64,000 bases of DNA from Paraburkholderia sabiae (GTDB taxonomy: Bacteria; Pseudomonadota; Gammaproteobacteria; Burkholderiales; Burkholderiaceae), in contig NZ_CP125295.1 of NCBI RefSeq assembly GCF_030412785.1, positions 2,728,001 to 2,792,000 of the forward strand, read 5' to 3'. Each line of letters starts with the position of its first letter. The first letter of the stretch is position 1. A program made the translations under genes and the position numbers. Positions 8,570 to 17,847 of the stretch are shown one piece after another. Under the pieces are notes generated by a model, which saw nothing but the letters and a program-made list of their open reading frames with translations, was not told the DNA's origin and ran no database searches.

Positions 8570-11118
8570 TTCGTACCCAGCAGCGCGCCCTGCGAGTATT
8601 CAGCGAGCAGGCAAGGAATGCAGATGGATTTCGGCATCGACGGCAGCGGATACACATCGCCCGTCGGCCCCGCAAACGAATGTTGACTTCCCTTGATGTC
8701 AATCTTCCCTGGCGCGTGAATCTCGATGTTTCCGCCTTTGATCCGAAGGTACGCGCCCCCCGATGTAAGCAGGATCTCCTGCTTCGCCGCCGCTTCGATG
8801 TTTTCCGTCGCGGACAGTACCTTGAAGGTCTTCTGCGCAGTCAGTTCGATGTTATCGGCATGGGCCTGAATCTCGAGTTTGCCCTTGGCCGCGAAGAGTT
8901 TCATCCCTGCGCTCTGGACAAACAGGCTGAGCTTCTCCCCCACGCTTGCGATCAGCGACTTACCCGCTGCGATATGCGTGCTTTGCCCACTGACCAGATT
9001 GATCTGCTGTGCCGCCGACACATGCGTCGAATCGTGCGTCGACATGCCGATACCCGCCGGACTCGCGAGCGCGATTACGGGTTGCGCGAACGCATTCGCA
9101 CTGCCCGTGCCGCCGCCCGCTGTTCGACCACCCGAGGCTGAACCCTCGACGCTGTCTTGCATCGCATCGGCAAACGACTTCAACGCGTCGGAACCGCCTT
9201 TGAGGTTCTCCGCTTGATGCATCTCGCCAGCCGCGGACATCGCATCGATCACACCCTGTGAATTCGTGATTTGCTGCCGCGTCTCGCTCACATCCAGTTG
9301 CTGGCTGCCCACGCTCTTCGCGTACGTCGTCATGAGGAGACCTTCGGCAGCCCGTACCGCGCCGTAGTTGTCTGTGGCGAGATCGAACCCGCTGCCGAGA
9401 TACGCACCGCGCGTGTTGCCATTCTGCGCGACCAGATAGCCCAGGTGCAGACCAGAATTTGCCGTCGTACTGTAGAGGTGCAAGCGGTTTTGGCCCGTCG
9501 CGTCGTCCATCACCATCTGGTTGTATCCACTACCTCCGAATTCCTTCGAACGATAGCCAGACAGCAAACCATTCGAATGCCACTGCGGTTTCGCCGCGCC
9601 GTTGTAGACCCTTGCCACCACAATCGGACGGTCACAATCGCCATCGACGTAATCGACCAGGACTTCCTCGCCAACACGCGGCAGATGCACGCCACCATAA
9701 GCACCGCCCGCATCCGACTGCACGACGCGCAGCCAGCAGGACGCCCGCTCGTCGCCGCTATTGAGCCGGTCCCAAACGAAACGTACCTTGATGCGATTCA
9801 GTTCGTCGGTATAGACCGCTTCGTTCTGCGGGCCGACGACTATCGCCGATTCAAGCTGCACATCCGGCTTCGCGTGCTCGAATGGACTCCGATAAGGCAC
9901 AGTTGTCCGCTGCGCCTCGATATCGACGCGATAGAAGCCTTCCGATCCATCGCTGATCAGCGTGCTCGGCGCAGATGCACCCTCATGTCGTGCACGCACT
10001 GCCGCCACCGTTGCCTGAATGCTATGCGGAAAGACGGGCGCATCGCTGCTGACAGGCAGGTTGTTCTCGATTGTCCAGACGGTTTCGATCACGGCGAATT
10101 CCCGCTGATCGGCCGCATCGCGATCGTGATCGGGATGGCCGCTCAATGTGAAGCGCTGTCCGGCATCGATACCGCGCATACCGCCGACACCATGAAAGCG
10201 CTTCGCTCGCGACTCCCACTCTTCCATACGGATGCGCGACAGCTGATCGCCGCGATCCTGCTCGCCGTAGGTATAAGCACCGGTATATTCGTACACCTCT
10301 GCCTGCGCCGGCAATGCGCCCTGTGATGGCATCGTCGGCGTGCTGGTACCCTTGGGGTTATAAACACCGGCGGGGCTTTTATAGTCGAACGTACGCGTCG
10401 TCAACAGCGCGCTTTGCAACGTGCGCGTACCCGACCATTGTGTGAGCGCATCCGTTTCGCTGTTCGTTCCAGCACGGTAGAAGCTCACCGTTTTCGGCGA
10501 CGTGGGCTTGAATGACGACAGATTGTCTGTGATCAGCAGCATATGTGACTTGCCGTCCTCTGCCTGCTGCCAGAAACCATAAAGACCTTCCGATTCCAGC
10601 AATCGATGCACGAAGTTCCAGTCGTATTCGTCCTGCCGGCAATACGAACGCGTAGGCAACTGCCGGGAGAGTGCAAACCGGAATCGTCCTTGCGCCTGGG
10701 GATGAGCATTGAAAACATCACTGACGATTTCTTCGACGCTCACGTCCTGCCAGATACGCTGATCGCGCCTGAACTTGAGGAAGTGCATCCACGACGCGAA
10801 GCCGATCTGATAGCTCGTTAGCGTGCTATCCGAACCGAGCCGGCGTGCGGTATGGACAAAGCCGTTATGCGGCAAATAGGACTTATCGGACTGCTGGATC
10901 CAGAGCGTAACGGGCTGCGCGATCAGTTTCTTGAGTTCGATGTTCGACGACGTCGAAACGACGTCCAGCGTGAACTCGAAGTGCCGCCCGATGGGCGATT
11001 TGCCGACCACTCGTTGCGGTACAAGTACATCGCTGCCGAGCGGCGTATCCAGTTTCAACAGCCGGTCGCCCTGTGCAAGACGACCAGTAATGGCCGCGAT
11101 AACGTCCTGCGCCCCCAT
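8566..11118 (-). CDS. vgrG: Type VI secretion spike protein VgrG
   Basis: This 850-residue spike protein has a gp27-like base (about residues 1-400, opening with a VgrG-type strand pattern), a gp5 OB-fold (about 440-530, with VRFVWDR and WLRVVQSDAG) and a beta-helical needle. The needle includes a DUF2345-type repeat region (about 690-830) and ends in a short tail with CIPCLL. It forms the trimeric tip of the T6SS tube and here carries the lipase encoded three genes downstream. No other T6SS structural genes are present, so this is an orphan vgrG island that depends on an apparatus encoded elsewhere. It is first in the operon, with an AT-rich upstream region. Confidence 0.95.
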   Translation of the reverse strand: MGAQDVIAAITGRLAQGDRLLKLDTPLGSDVLVPQRVVGKSPIGRHFEFTLDVVSTSSNIELKKLIAQPVTLWIQQSDKSYLPHNGFVHTARRLGSDSTLTSYQIGFASWMHFLKFRRDQRIWQDVSVEEIVSDVFNAHPQAQGRFRFALSRQLPTRSYCRQDEYDWNFVHRLLESEGLYGFWQQAEDGKSHMLLITDNLSSFKPTSPKTVSFYRAGTNSETDALTQWSGTRTLQSALLTTRTFDYKSPAGVYNPKGTSTPTMPSQGALPAQAEVYEYTGAYTYGEQDRGDQLSRIRMEEWESRAKRFHGVGGMRGIDAGQRFTLSGHPDHDRDAADQREFAVIETVWTIENNLPVSSDAPVFPHSIQATVAAVRARHEGASAPSTLISDGSEGFYRVDIEAQRTTVPYRSPFEHAKPDVQLESAIVVGPQNEAVYTDELNRIKVRFVWDRLNSGDERASCWLRVVQSDAGGAYGGVHLPRVGEEVLVDYVDGDCDRPIVVARVYNGAAKPQWHSNGLLSGYRSKEFGGSGYNQMVMDDATGQNRLHLYSTTANSGLHLGYLVAQNGNTRGAYLGSGFDLATDNYGAVRAAEGLLMTTYAKSVGSQQLDVSETRQQITNSQGVIDAMSAAGEMHQAENLKGGSDALKSFADAMQDSVEGSASGGRTAGGGTGSANAFAQPVIALASPAGIGMSTHDSTHVSAAQQINLVSGQSTHIAAGKSLIASVGEKLSLFVQSAGMKLFAAKGKLEIQAHADNIELTAQKTFKVLSATENIEAAAKQEILLTSGGAYLRIKGGNIEIHAPGKIDIKGSQHSFAGPTGDVYPLPSMPKSICIPCLLAEYSQGALLGTK

Positions 11119-11570
11119 AACGCCTCTTTTTGTCCGTTACTACTTAACCCGCGCGATTCTACAAGAATAAGACGAATAAACCATTGGCCAGATTTTAAAA
11201 AATCTTTAAATGGGAATCGAGAAAGGTTAAATATGCGCCGGGCATTTTAAATGGCGCGAAAATTCTACGTATGATTCCGTATATCCGGTAATGCATACCG
11301 GGTGCTTTCGCGTAGGGTCAGCGGCTAACGGATGCATCGCGGCGAATCAAGCCGCCCGCACACCGTAAGCGCTCATAGCCGAATCGATCTGCTGCGACTC
11401 GGTCGTGATGGGATACAACCGGTAGCTCGGCGCGACGCTGACAGAACCGCTTCGTCGAACATCACGAGACTTCCTTCGGTAAAGACGAATGGAGGTATTG
11501 CCAGCGATTCATGTCATCGCGTCGAATGGCTCCTATTGGCCGCACTGCGGCGCACGACCGAGGACAATGG
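11119..11570. promoter_or_regulatory. AT-rich region upstream of the vgrG operon
   Basis: The 450 bp between vgrG and the next gene contain no credible ORF. The first 130 bp are unusually AT-rich (AAAAAATCTTTAAA-like runs) and are the likely promoter of the vgrG operon on the minus strand. A short palindrome, CCGGTA-5 nt-TACCGG, lies at 11285-11301. I could not find a convincing sigma-54 -24/-12 pair. Confidence 0.4.
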
Positions 11571-11861
11571 TCACTCGTGCTTTCCGCACGTGGCTTGGCG
11601 TTCATACATAGCTTGCGAATAGGGAAGCAGATCGTCGTCGTAACCGGCGCTGTATTTTCCGTAGCCGACGAACTCGTAGTAAATGTTCATCGCCTCAATA
11701 TGTGACGATGCCCAGAACGTCCATACCCATTCACTGCCTGGCTCGTTGAGGCTCCGAGCGGCGTCTCCGTCCGGCCCATGCGGGATGCATGCAGGAAGAT
11801 AGTTGCCACGCCCGTCCGGGCAATACCAAACCTCATGAAGGTAGCCTAACTCCCTCGTCAT
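11571..11861 (-). CDS. Hypothetical small protein (96 aa)
   Basis: This is a compact, aromatic-rich soluble protein with a distinctive WVWTFWASSHIEAMNIYYEF core and a PYSQAMYERQ tail, which looks like genuine conserved protein sequence. GGACGG precedes the ATG. I do not recognise a family. It is the first of an array of small, mainly unknown genes between the T6SS cassette and the integrase. Such genes next to effector loci are often spare immunity genes, but nothing in this sequence proves that. Confidence 0.55.
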   Translation of the reverse strand: MTRELGYLHEVWYCPDGRGNYLPACIPHGPDGDAARSLNEPGSEWVWTFWASSHIEAMNIYYEFVGYGKYSAGYDDDLLPYSQAMYERQATCGKHE

Positions 11862-12138
11862 CCAATTCCGTCCTTCCGGCCATTTCTTTCGTTACACGAA
11901 TTGTTGACGATTTCACGCGAGCCGTCGAGTGGCCGTTCTTGGCCGACTCTACCCATTCATCGCCTTTCGAATCCGGGCCGACGGCGAAGGCAACAAACCG
12001 ACCCGAAGGGGACCTTCAGTTCCCTCAATAACGGCCACTCGGCAACCACTGGCTGGCATTCGGACCATTACCTCACGGAGAACAATGCCTGGCTTACCAG
12101 GCGGGCTTCCAGCAGTTCCCTCTCACTAGCCAAAGGCC

Positions 12139-12534
12139 TTATTCCTTTAGGAGAACGCCATCGGCAACGACAACAAGCAATCTGTTTTCCGCTGAAAAAG
12201 CAATCGCGAAATGACGAGGCTCCCGGGTTGGTCCAAAGTGACTTCTCCATTTCAACGCTATTTCAGAACCCGGATATTCCACTAACAACCCACGAAGAAG
12301 CGGAGCCGCATCGTCAGGCTGATCTCTCAGCATTGACGGACCGGGAAACGTCTGCACGTAAAATGCGCAGACGCTTTGGAACAGTAACTGCCGCTCAGAT
12401 GGTCCATTTTCTCCATCGTACGATATGGCAACCAACAAGTCAGTCCCTTCGGTCCGGATGGCAATCGCATTCTCACCGTAACTTGGCATCCAGTCATAAG
12501 GGTCCAAAATCTCTACGTATTTGCTAATCGCCAT
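12139..12534 (-). CDS. Hypothetical protein (131 aa)
   Basis: The start is the ATG at 12534, which has AGGAG five bases upstream; the longer frame to 12600 lacks this. The soluble product begins MAISKYVEILDPYDWMPS and has an alternating strand pattern (IAIRTEGTDLLVAISYDGE, FAIAFSAENRLLVVVADGV) typical of a small alpha/beta domain. No family is recognised. It lies on the same strand as the T6SS genes but is separated from them by 1 kb. Confidence 0.6.
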   Translation of the reverse strand: MAISKYVEILDPYDWMPSYGENAIAIRTEGTDLLVAISYDGENGPSERQLLFQSVCAFYVQTFPGPSMLRDQPDDAAPLLRGLLVEYPGSEIALKWRSHFGPTREPRHFAIAFSAENRLLVVVADGVLLKE

Positions 12535-12859
12535 CTCGGCTCCTGTCGTATTGTCGGCAATACTGTAGCAAGCAGGTCGCTCTTGCTGAAATGTGATCAA
12601 AGCAAATTATTGTATGTCGGCGTTACCGGCAGATCCTACGGATGAGAGTCCAACGGCGATGCGAACCGACGCCAGCCTGGCCGCACAGAACTCAACGCCG
12701 AGGATCGATCGTCTGGGACGTGCCACTCGATGTAAAAGGCATCCATCGACCCTGAAGGGACGATCGCAGTTAGCAGAAGCGGACATTCGGGAGGAGCGCT
12801 GAAGGCGCATGATGCTCCTATGCCACAATGGCAACATCTCGTACTGCCCGCGACGACGT

Positions 12860-13435
12860 ATGACTCTCACTCAACCAGCCGCGAACGCGGCCCTACACAG
12901 CCCATTGATAGCGGCTTTTCCAGAGGCGCTGCGCTCCGATGTGAGTGTCGTCGCGGATCTGATCGGAAGTAGCAATGCGACCGGTCGTGGATTGCCGGTC
13001 GTTGTTCGAGGCGAATCGCTAAATATCCCATATCGGATTTACGACGATCCCGACGAAACCCTGTTGGCATGTCTGAATGAAACTCAAGCCATCTTATATG
13101 CGTGCTTGTTAACGAGGCACCATGATGGGCATGTACGTCAGCGCCAGATCGAACGGCTGGTAGCATCATCTGAACCTTGGGTTGCACCATTCGTTATGCA
13201 ACTCTGCGGCGAGTATGTCATTGAGATTCTCGATCATATCGAAGCGCGGCTGTCGTCCATGGATCAACACACCTACGGAGCGTTCTTCCGAGAGAATTCT
13301 CTATTTTTCCAAAGGACGCGCGATCGAATGATTAGTTACTGGGATTGCTACTACCGTTGGCTATACAAGCGAAAAGCCGACTATGTTGGGTTCCGATTAT
13401 TCGATCGATTCCGCGAATGGAGTGCTGCAGAGTAA
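12860..13435 (+). CDS. Hypothetical helical protein (191 aa)
   Basis: This plus-strand gene lies among minus-strand neighbours. The N-terminal part reads as a conserved strand region (GRGLPVVVRGESLNIPYRIYDD). It leads into a mostly helical C-terminal half with ETQAILYACLLTRHHDGHVRQ and a tail rich in Arg, Tyr and Trp. The first segment suggests a small beta sheet that binds a partner. No family is recognised. The ATG at 12860 is used because the protein pattern begins there; an in-frame ATG at 12809 is also possible. Neither has a strong ribosome site. Confidence 0.55.
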   Translation: MTLTQPAANAALHSPLIAAFPEALRSDVSVVADLIGSSNATGRGLPVVVRGESLNIPYRIYDDPDETLLACLNETQAILYACLLTRHHDGHVRQRQIERLVASSEPWVAPFVMQLCGEYVIEILDHIEARLSSMDQHTYGAFFRENSLFFQRTRDRMISYWDCYYRWLYKRKADYVGFRLFDRFREWSAAE

Positions 13436-13523
13436 GCCGATCCTCCACTACTGATCGTCAACGATTCTCGTCACAAGGACGAATGTCTCGTTCTGGCCGC
13501 AATTCGTCCTCGGGCTGCTCCAG

Positions 13524-13826
13524 CTAAAGGTAGTCAACCTGTGCTCCTCTAGCAACGTAGCCGAAAATTTTGAAGCCGTTCTCTGTCGTTACACCAGGGA
13601 CATGCACCGACTGGAGTAGACGCAGTACAGCGTCGTGCTGTGCAGTTGACGTCACCTCAACCTCGACCCATTCATCCTCTTCATGACGACCGAAGAAGTG
13701 ATAGAACCATTCCCGATCCCACGCGCTGATTCCACCGCTACGAAGGCTGCGAACGCGGAATCGAGGCGACAATTCCCCGAGCCCATGCATACCCATCCGT
13801 AATTCGGACCATTTTGTATCGTTCAT
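13524..13826 (-). CDS. DUF6678-like small protein (100 aa)
   Basis: Taken from the ATG at 13826, the protein begins MNDTKWSELRMGMHGLG and continues with a DREWFYHFFGRHEEDEWVE block and a VHVPGVTTENGFKIFGY C-terminus. This order matches what I remember of the DUF6678 family, whose function is unknown. The assignment is from memory and should be confirmed with a profile search. No membrane segments or cysteines are seen. Two other in-frame starts (13838 and 13889) lie upstream without better ribosome sites. Confidence 0.6.
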   Translation of the reverse strand: MNDTKWSELRMGMHGLGELSPRFRVRSLRSGGISAWDREWFYHFFGRHEEDEWVEVEVTSTAQHDAVLRLLQSVHVPGVTTENGFKIFGYVARGAQVDYL

Positions 13827-14129
13827 AACAGGAATCATGGGTTGAGCCCGCCTATCGAAAAGCCGATGTAGAGAATCATGCAGCCCCAAAATCGGGCCGT
13901 CCCTCCTGGCTGCATTGTTGACGATTCTCGCGCCAGTGTCGAACGACTGTTAGTGGCCGGAACCCGGAAGATCGTCGCCTACCCGCGATTCGCTCTCCCG
14001 GTTGCGGTGACAAATTTCTGAAGCCGACCCTTTACGGTCGTACACATTTCTCGTCAACGGCCATTCAGGCGAGCACAGACGCCGACGCTGCACTTGGGGT
14101 CTTACCTGGAGGCGCATGATGTGGCGCCG
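13827..14129. other. Spacer with recurring TTGTTGACGATT-type motif
   Basis: No gene is seen in these 303 bases. The segment at 13915-13930 (TTGTTGACGATTCTCG) has close relatives at 11901-11912, around 13454-13470 (opposite orientation) and around 15181-15197. All lie in gaps between the small genes of this array. Confidence 0.45.
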
Positions 14130-15074
14130 TCATCGGCCCTTGCGCCGGAAGGTGAACACGGTACCGCCGCAGCAGCTGCCGTCCCGCAGGTAGACGTCGA
14201 AGGTCTTGCCGACGACGGCGTAGCTGACCGTCACGACGTCCACGGCGTCGTCGGGCAGATAGGTGCCCGACATCGCCGGCACGAAATCAATCGTGTCGCG
14301 GGCGAGCAGGTAGAGATGCTCATCATGGACGGTGCTGGCGGGCGACAGCGTCTTCAGGTCTTCCTCCACGACGCTGTCGTGGGGCTGGCTGATCTCGTAC
14401 TGCATGCCGGCGTCGCGGTAAGGGATCGACAGCACCACCTTGCCATCGACGCTCAGGCGCATGGCGAGCGAGGTGTCTACTGTGACCGTCATGCTGTTGA
14501 GACGGTGCAGGTCTTCGTGCGTCAGGCTCACGTCCGAGAACTCGCGGCGCGCCATCTCGATGGACGATACGTTCGATTGCCATCGGCCTTTGTCCCTCCA
14601 TGACTCCCACATGCCGTTGGCGCCGCCCGAGCCGCTGATGCCATCGAGCGTATAAGTGCCGATCGCCTGCGTGAGAATCTCGCGCTTCGAACCGATGACA
14701 ATTTCCGAGGTCTGATGCGCGTCAACGGGCAAATGCCGGTCGCCACGGGCGGAAACCCAACTGCCACCGAGGGTGTCGCTGGCCACCTTGCCGGTGAAGG
14801 TGCCGGTGCGTTGGCCGGCGCTGCCGATCTCGTCCATCGTAAAGGTACCTGACGGGTCGATCTTGCCGCTCAGAGAGATATCATTGCGCTTGCCGTCGTA
14901 GCGATAGCTTCCTGACAGCCTGCCGTCGACATTCTTAAGATCCATCGTGAACGCATAGCGATCGCCGATGCGACCCGCAAAGGTCTTGTGGAAGTACTGA
15001 GAGTCGGCTAGCGCCGTGTTGGCGGTCATCCAAAACAGAAGCAGCGCGGCGAATTGCAGGGCGGGACGGAACAT
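14130..15074 (-). CDS. Exported hypothetical protein (314 aa)
   Basis: From the ATG at 15074 the protein opens with a signal peptide (MFRPALQFAALLLFWMTANT, with ALA-like cleavage before DSQYFHK). The mature part begins with repeated short strands (GRLSGSYRYDG, ISLSGKIDPSG, TGTFTGKVAS) typical of an all-beta periplasmic domain. Its last third has GSCCGGTVFTFRRKG near the C-terminus. No enzymatic motif is seen and I do not recognise a family. The gene is complete and more GC-rich than its neighbours. Confidence 0.65.
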   Translation of the reverse strand: MFRPALQFAALLLFWMTANTALADSQYFHKTFAGRIGDRYAFTMDLKNVDGRLSGSYRYDGKRNDISLSGKIDPSGTFTMDEIGSAGQRTGTFTGKVASDTLGGSWVSARGDRHLPVDAHQTSEIVIGSKREILTQAIGTYTLDGISGSGGANGMWESWRDKGRWQSNVSSIEMARREFSDVSLTHEDLHRLNSMTVTVDTSLAMRLSVDGKVVLSIPYRDAGMQYEISQPHDSVVEEDLKTLSPASTVHDEHLYLLARDTIDFVPAMSGTYLPDDAVDVVTVSYAVVGKTFDVYLRDGSCCGGTVFTFRRKGR

Positions 15075-15525
15075 GGAGTGTGGTCGGGATTGGAGGTGGC
15101 GCAATTGTGACACGCCGTGCCAATCGGTCAGGCTTGGCAACGCGCGGGAATCGTTTGGCTGAAAGAGTTCTCAGCGCAGTGATCGTCAACAATTTCGGAC
15201 TAAGCTTCGACGGACCGCTTGTGGCCGCGTGGAGGCAATGCCACCTGCGATCTGCTAACCGAAGACCGGCCATTGAGCGAGGGCGGACGAGGCCTCGGTC
15301 AGCCAAACTGGACGACGACCTCGACCGGCCGATCATGGCCGAAATCGGAAATTCGACGCACCTCATGGATTGCCGCGCCGAGAACGTGGGCAGTGCCGAT
15401 CCCTGCGCCCCAGGTCTGTATTTCCTTACGAGCACCATTGCAGATCTACGTCTTCGGGGGCATCGACCCCTGCCCCGCGTTTCGCTCACGTGCCGTGCTG
15501 TATTGGTAACCCTTGCAGTTGCCCG
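15075..15525. other. Non-coding spacer
   Basis: No supported gene is seen in about 450 bases. A GATCGTCAACAATTTCG segment near 15181 is another copy of the motif described for 13915-13930. Longer open frames here have neither a ribosome site nor protein-like composition. Confidence 0.4.
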
Positions 15526-15852
15526 TTACCATTCGAGCAACGACCTGAGACGCGCCATTAGCCAGTTCGTCTCCGCTGCGTATGTCCACTGCTTCCCCTC
15601 AATTCCACGCCGGACACGATCCAGCGTCTCCACGCGAGAATTCTCTGGAAATTTCGATGCTTCTCTGTGCACGACTCCAACCAGTTGCTGAGCGAGATCC
15701 TCACATATGTCCCACCGCTTGAACCGTTCTTCTTCGGTCAGACCGACGACGAACTTGCCGTCGATAAGTCGCCCAGCGAGCTTCGGATGAGCGCCCGCCA
15801 GCGACGCTGGTGTGACGTCTCGAGGAAAATCTTCAGGTACATGTTTAGTCAT
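15526..15852 (-). CDS. Hypothetical protein (108 aa)
   Basis: This small soluble helical protein is read from the ATG at 15852 (MTKHVPEDFPRDVTPASLAG). The middle has KFVVGLTEEERFKRWDICED and the end has WTYAAETNWLMARLRSL. The amphipathic helices and size resemble immunity-type proteins of contact-dependent or T6SS toxins, but there is no recognised domain, so this is only a possibility. It ends 67 bp downstream of the HAD-like gene on the same strand and may be its operon partner. Confidence 0.55.
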   Translation of the reverse strand: MTKHVPEDFPRDVTPASLAGAHPKLAGRLIDGKFVVGLTEEERFKRWDICEDLAQQLVGVVHREASKFPENSRVETLDRVRRGIEGKQWTYAAETNWLMARLRSLLEW

Positions 15853-15919
15853 CTGGGATCGGCGATAGCGCGTTTGATAGGGCAATCAGGTTCGTATACT
15901 TGCGAGAGGACCCACCCAA

Positions 15920-16480
15920 TCACTCGCATACGTCCATTTCATAAAGTTTCTCTTTCAACTGGGCCAGCGCCTCCGGCGCACTGATCCCGAAGATCGGGTC
16001 TGTGCATACCAGACGGTCTTCACACCAACTCGGCCAGTTCTCAAAATCATCGTCGAGCGCGAGCCATGCCTCCGGCTTGCGGCGAAGCACATCGGACCAG
16101 ACCTGAAAACCCCGCGGCGCGTCATCGAATACGCTCAGGTCCATGCGACTATGGAAGGTGGCGCCAACGACTCGCTCCCGCAACGCCGGAGTCAGTCCAC
16201 GCGACACGCGACGGATGCTTCCACGGTAACGCCGAACCCATGACGTGCTGAGCACGATGCGTACACGCGGGTACGGCGCCAGCACATCCTCAAGCAGCCG
16301 TGCATGTTCGAAAAGCCTGTGATCCGGATAGCCAAAGATAAACGGTCCTCCTCCGGAGCCAGGTTTCTCGTATACGGCGTCGGGATGCAGGCAACCATCC
16401 AGATCCAGATAAACAACACGACCGCCCATCCGTCGCGGCGGCGGAACGGCATAGGCGGGGCCCGGCAGTCCTGTCAGCAT
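15920..16480 (-). CDS. HAD-fold hydrolase-like protein
   Basis: HAD motif I is present as VVYLDLDGCLHPD (the nucleophile would be the first Asp). Motif II is present as IVLSTSWVRR and the acidic motif IV as WLALDDDFENW. The protein is a cap-less single-domain HAD of about 170 residues, similar in plan to small HAD proteins found with RNA-repair or toxin loci. Likely activity is phosphomonoester hydrolysis; the substrate is unknown. The gene at 16676-17152 is a diverged paralogue, so this is a tandem pair. The start at 16480 adds a Pro-rich lead; a second ATG at 16429 directly before motif I is also plausible. Confidence 0.72.
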   Translation of the reverse strand: MLTGLPGPAYAVPPPRRMGGRVVYLDLDGCLHPDAVYEKPGSGGGPFIFGYPDHRLFEHARLLEDVLAPYPRVRIVLSTSWVRRYRGSIRRVSRGLTPALRERVVGATFHSRMDLSVFDDAPRGFQVWSDVLRRKPEAWLALDDDFENWPSWCEDRLVCTDPIFGISAPEALAQLKEKLYEMDVCE

Positions 16481-16675
16481 CGTGTGCGTCGCCTACTAGA
16501 TATACATCTCAAGATCATGTTTCCGGACAGCATCAATTGGATCCCCGCGCTCTTCCCAGGAGATTGATCTCTTTAACAACAGCTCTCCAGCAAGGCGTTG
16601 GCACTCGACCGGATCTCGAGTGAGCCCGATGCGACGCCACTGGCTTGTGCAACCAGGTGTGAATGGGCAAAAAAA

Positions 16676-17152
16676 TCAAACCTCGTCGAGCGACAGGCCG
16701 GCGAGCCTTGCGCTGAGAGTTCGCTGTACGTCAACCGAGCTTACTCCCGTGGCGGACTCACATGCGATGAAACGTGGGTCCGTCGCCTGAGCGGCGACAA
16801 CACTCGGGTGATCGTCCAGCGCCACCCATTCCTTTAGTCCCCTTCGCCTCACTTCCGCGAGTATCTGCTCAGATCGGGACGATCCGCAGCATTCAACCAT
16901 GCCGGCAAACCGCAAAGCCAGCGGGCCCAGTAACCGGACAAGCGCCGCATCATCAAAGAGCCGACGCCAGTCCGAGCTGACGATAATCCCGATCATTGGA
17001 TAAGGTGCAAGCAAACGTCCTTGAATTGGGCGCCACACAAACAGGTCCGGATTTCCGGTCAGGCGGAAGTTCTCATCTATTGCAGGGACACCAACGGCAT
17101 GCAGCACACCATCAAAATCGAGAAAGACGACCGCTCTGTCAATGGGATGCAT
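16676..17152 (-). CDS. HAD-fold hydrolase-like protein, paralogue of the adjacent gene
   Basis: The three HAD motifs are VVFLDFDGVLH, IIVSSDWRR and WVALDDHPS. It aligns along its length with the product of the gene at 15920-16480, including LLAPYP before motif II, which shows tandem duplication and divergence. The ATG at 17152 is preferred: AGAAGG lies about 11 bases upstream and motif I begins nine residues later. A longer frame from 17236 adds 28 residues without family resemblance. The substrate is unknown. Confidence 0.7.
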   Translation of the reverse strand: MHPIDRAVVFLDFDGVLHAVGVPAIDENFRLTGNPDLFVWRPIQGRLLAPYPMIGIIVSSDWRRLFDDAALVRLLGPLALRFAGMVECCGSSRSEQILAEVRRRGLKEWVALDDHPSVVAAQATDPRFIACESATGVSSVDVQRTLSARLAGLSLDEV

Positions 17153-17355
17153 GGTCGTTTCTACCTTCTCATCAAACACGTCACTGTGGTTTTCCGTGCG
17201 TATGTGAGCTCGTACGATGTTCCTGAAATCGCTCACGATTCATACTCGCATCGGATCAACGGCAGGACGCGACAGACGCTGGGTTGAGTGTGCATTCATC
17301 ACTCACATGACTATGTCTATCCATGCCACGCAGTTCCGGGCCGCGCGCGCCGATG

Positions 17356-17847
17356 TCACCATCCCGCGTCTGGCGGCACACAAAACTCTGCCTTTGCCAC
17401 CTCCAGTATCTTCTGCGGATCGCGGGCGAAGATCGATGACGGTGCACGCCCGTCAAGCAGCGCGTGCGGCGAATACAGCCAGAACGCTCGCCTCCATCCT
17501 CCATCGTCGCCCTCAGCGGGCAGTATCCGCAGAAGCAGAGACACTTCAGGAATGAGACGTCCGTTCCCGTCAAACTGGAAGTCCGGGTAGAGAAAGCGCC
17601 CGCGCGGTGCCGACCACACACCGAACAACACACCGTCACTACGCATCAAGGCAAAAGGACATTGTGCGTCGGCGCCATCAGGTCCTTTCAACAGTTCAAG
17701 CAGTTGTGATTCGTCCTTCCAGCTATTCGCGAGCAGCCTTTTTCGGAAGGCAAATGATGCCTCGATCGCACTCGCCCCACTACGTTGAGCGGAGCACTCA
17801 CGTGCAGCTTCCATCACTCGATCGCTCTCGTCCTGGATCGCCGTCAC
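17356..17847 (-). CDS. Xre/MbcA/ParS-type toxin-binding domain protein (orphan antitoxin-like)
   Basis: The C-terminal half (about residues 80-163) has the layout of the DUF2384 / MbcA-ParS domain of RES-Xre toxin-antitoxin systems. It shows RFLYPDFQFDGNGRLIPEV, then a W-containing helix (AFWLYSPHALLDGRAP) and a final DPQKILEVAKAEF helix. The N-terminal half is helical and lacks an obvious DNA-binding helix-turn-helix. The start is GTG at 17847. There is no RES, ParT or other toxin gene next to it, so it is either an orphan antitoxin or a domain reused in another role. Confidence 0.62.
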   Translation of the reverse strand: MTAIQDESDRVMEAARECSAQRSGASAIEASFAFRKRLLANSWKDESQLLELLKGPDGADAQCPFALMRSDGVLFGVWSAPRGRFLYPDFQFDGNGRLIPEVSLLLRILPAEGDDGGWRRAFWLYSPHALLDGRAPSSIFARDPQKILEVAKAEFCVPPDAGW

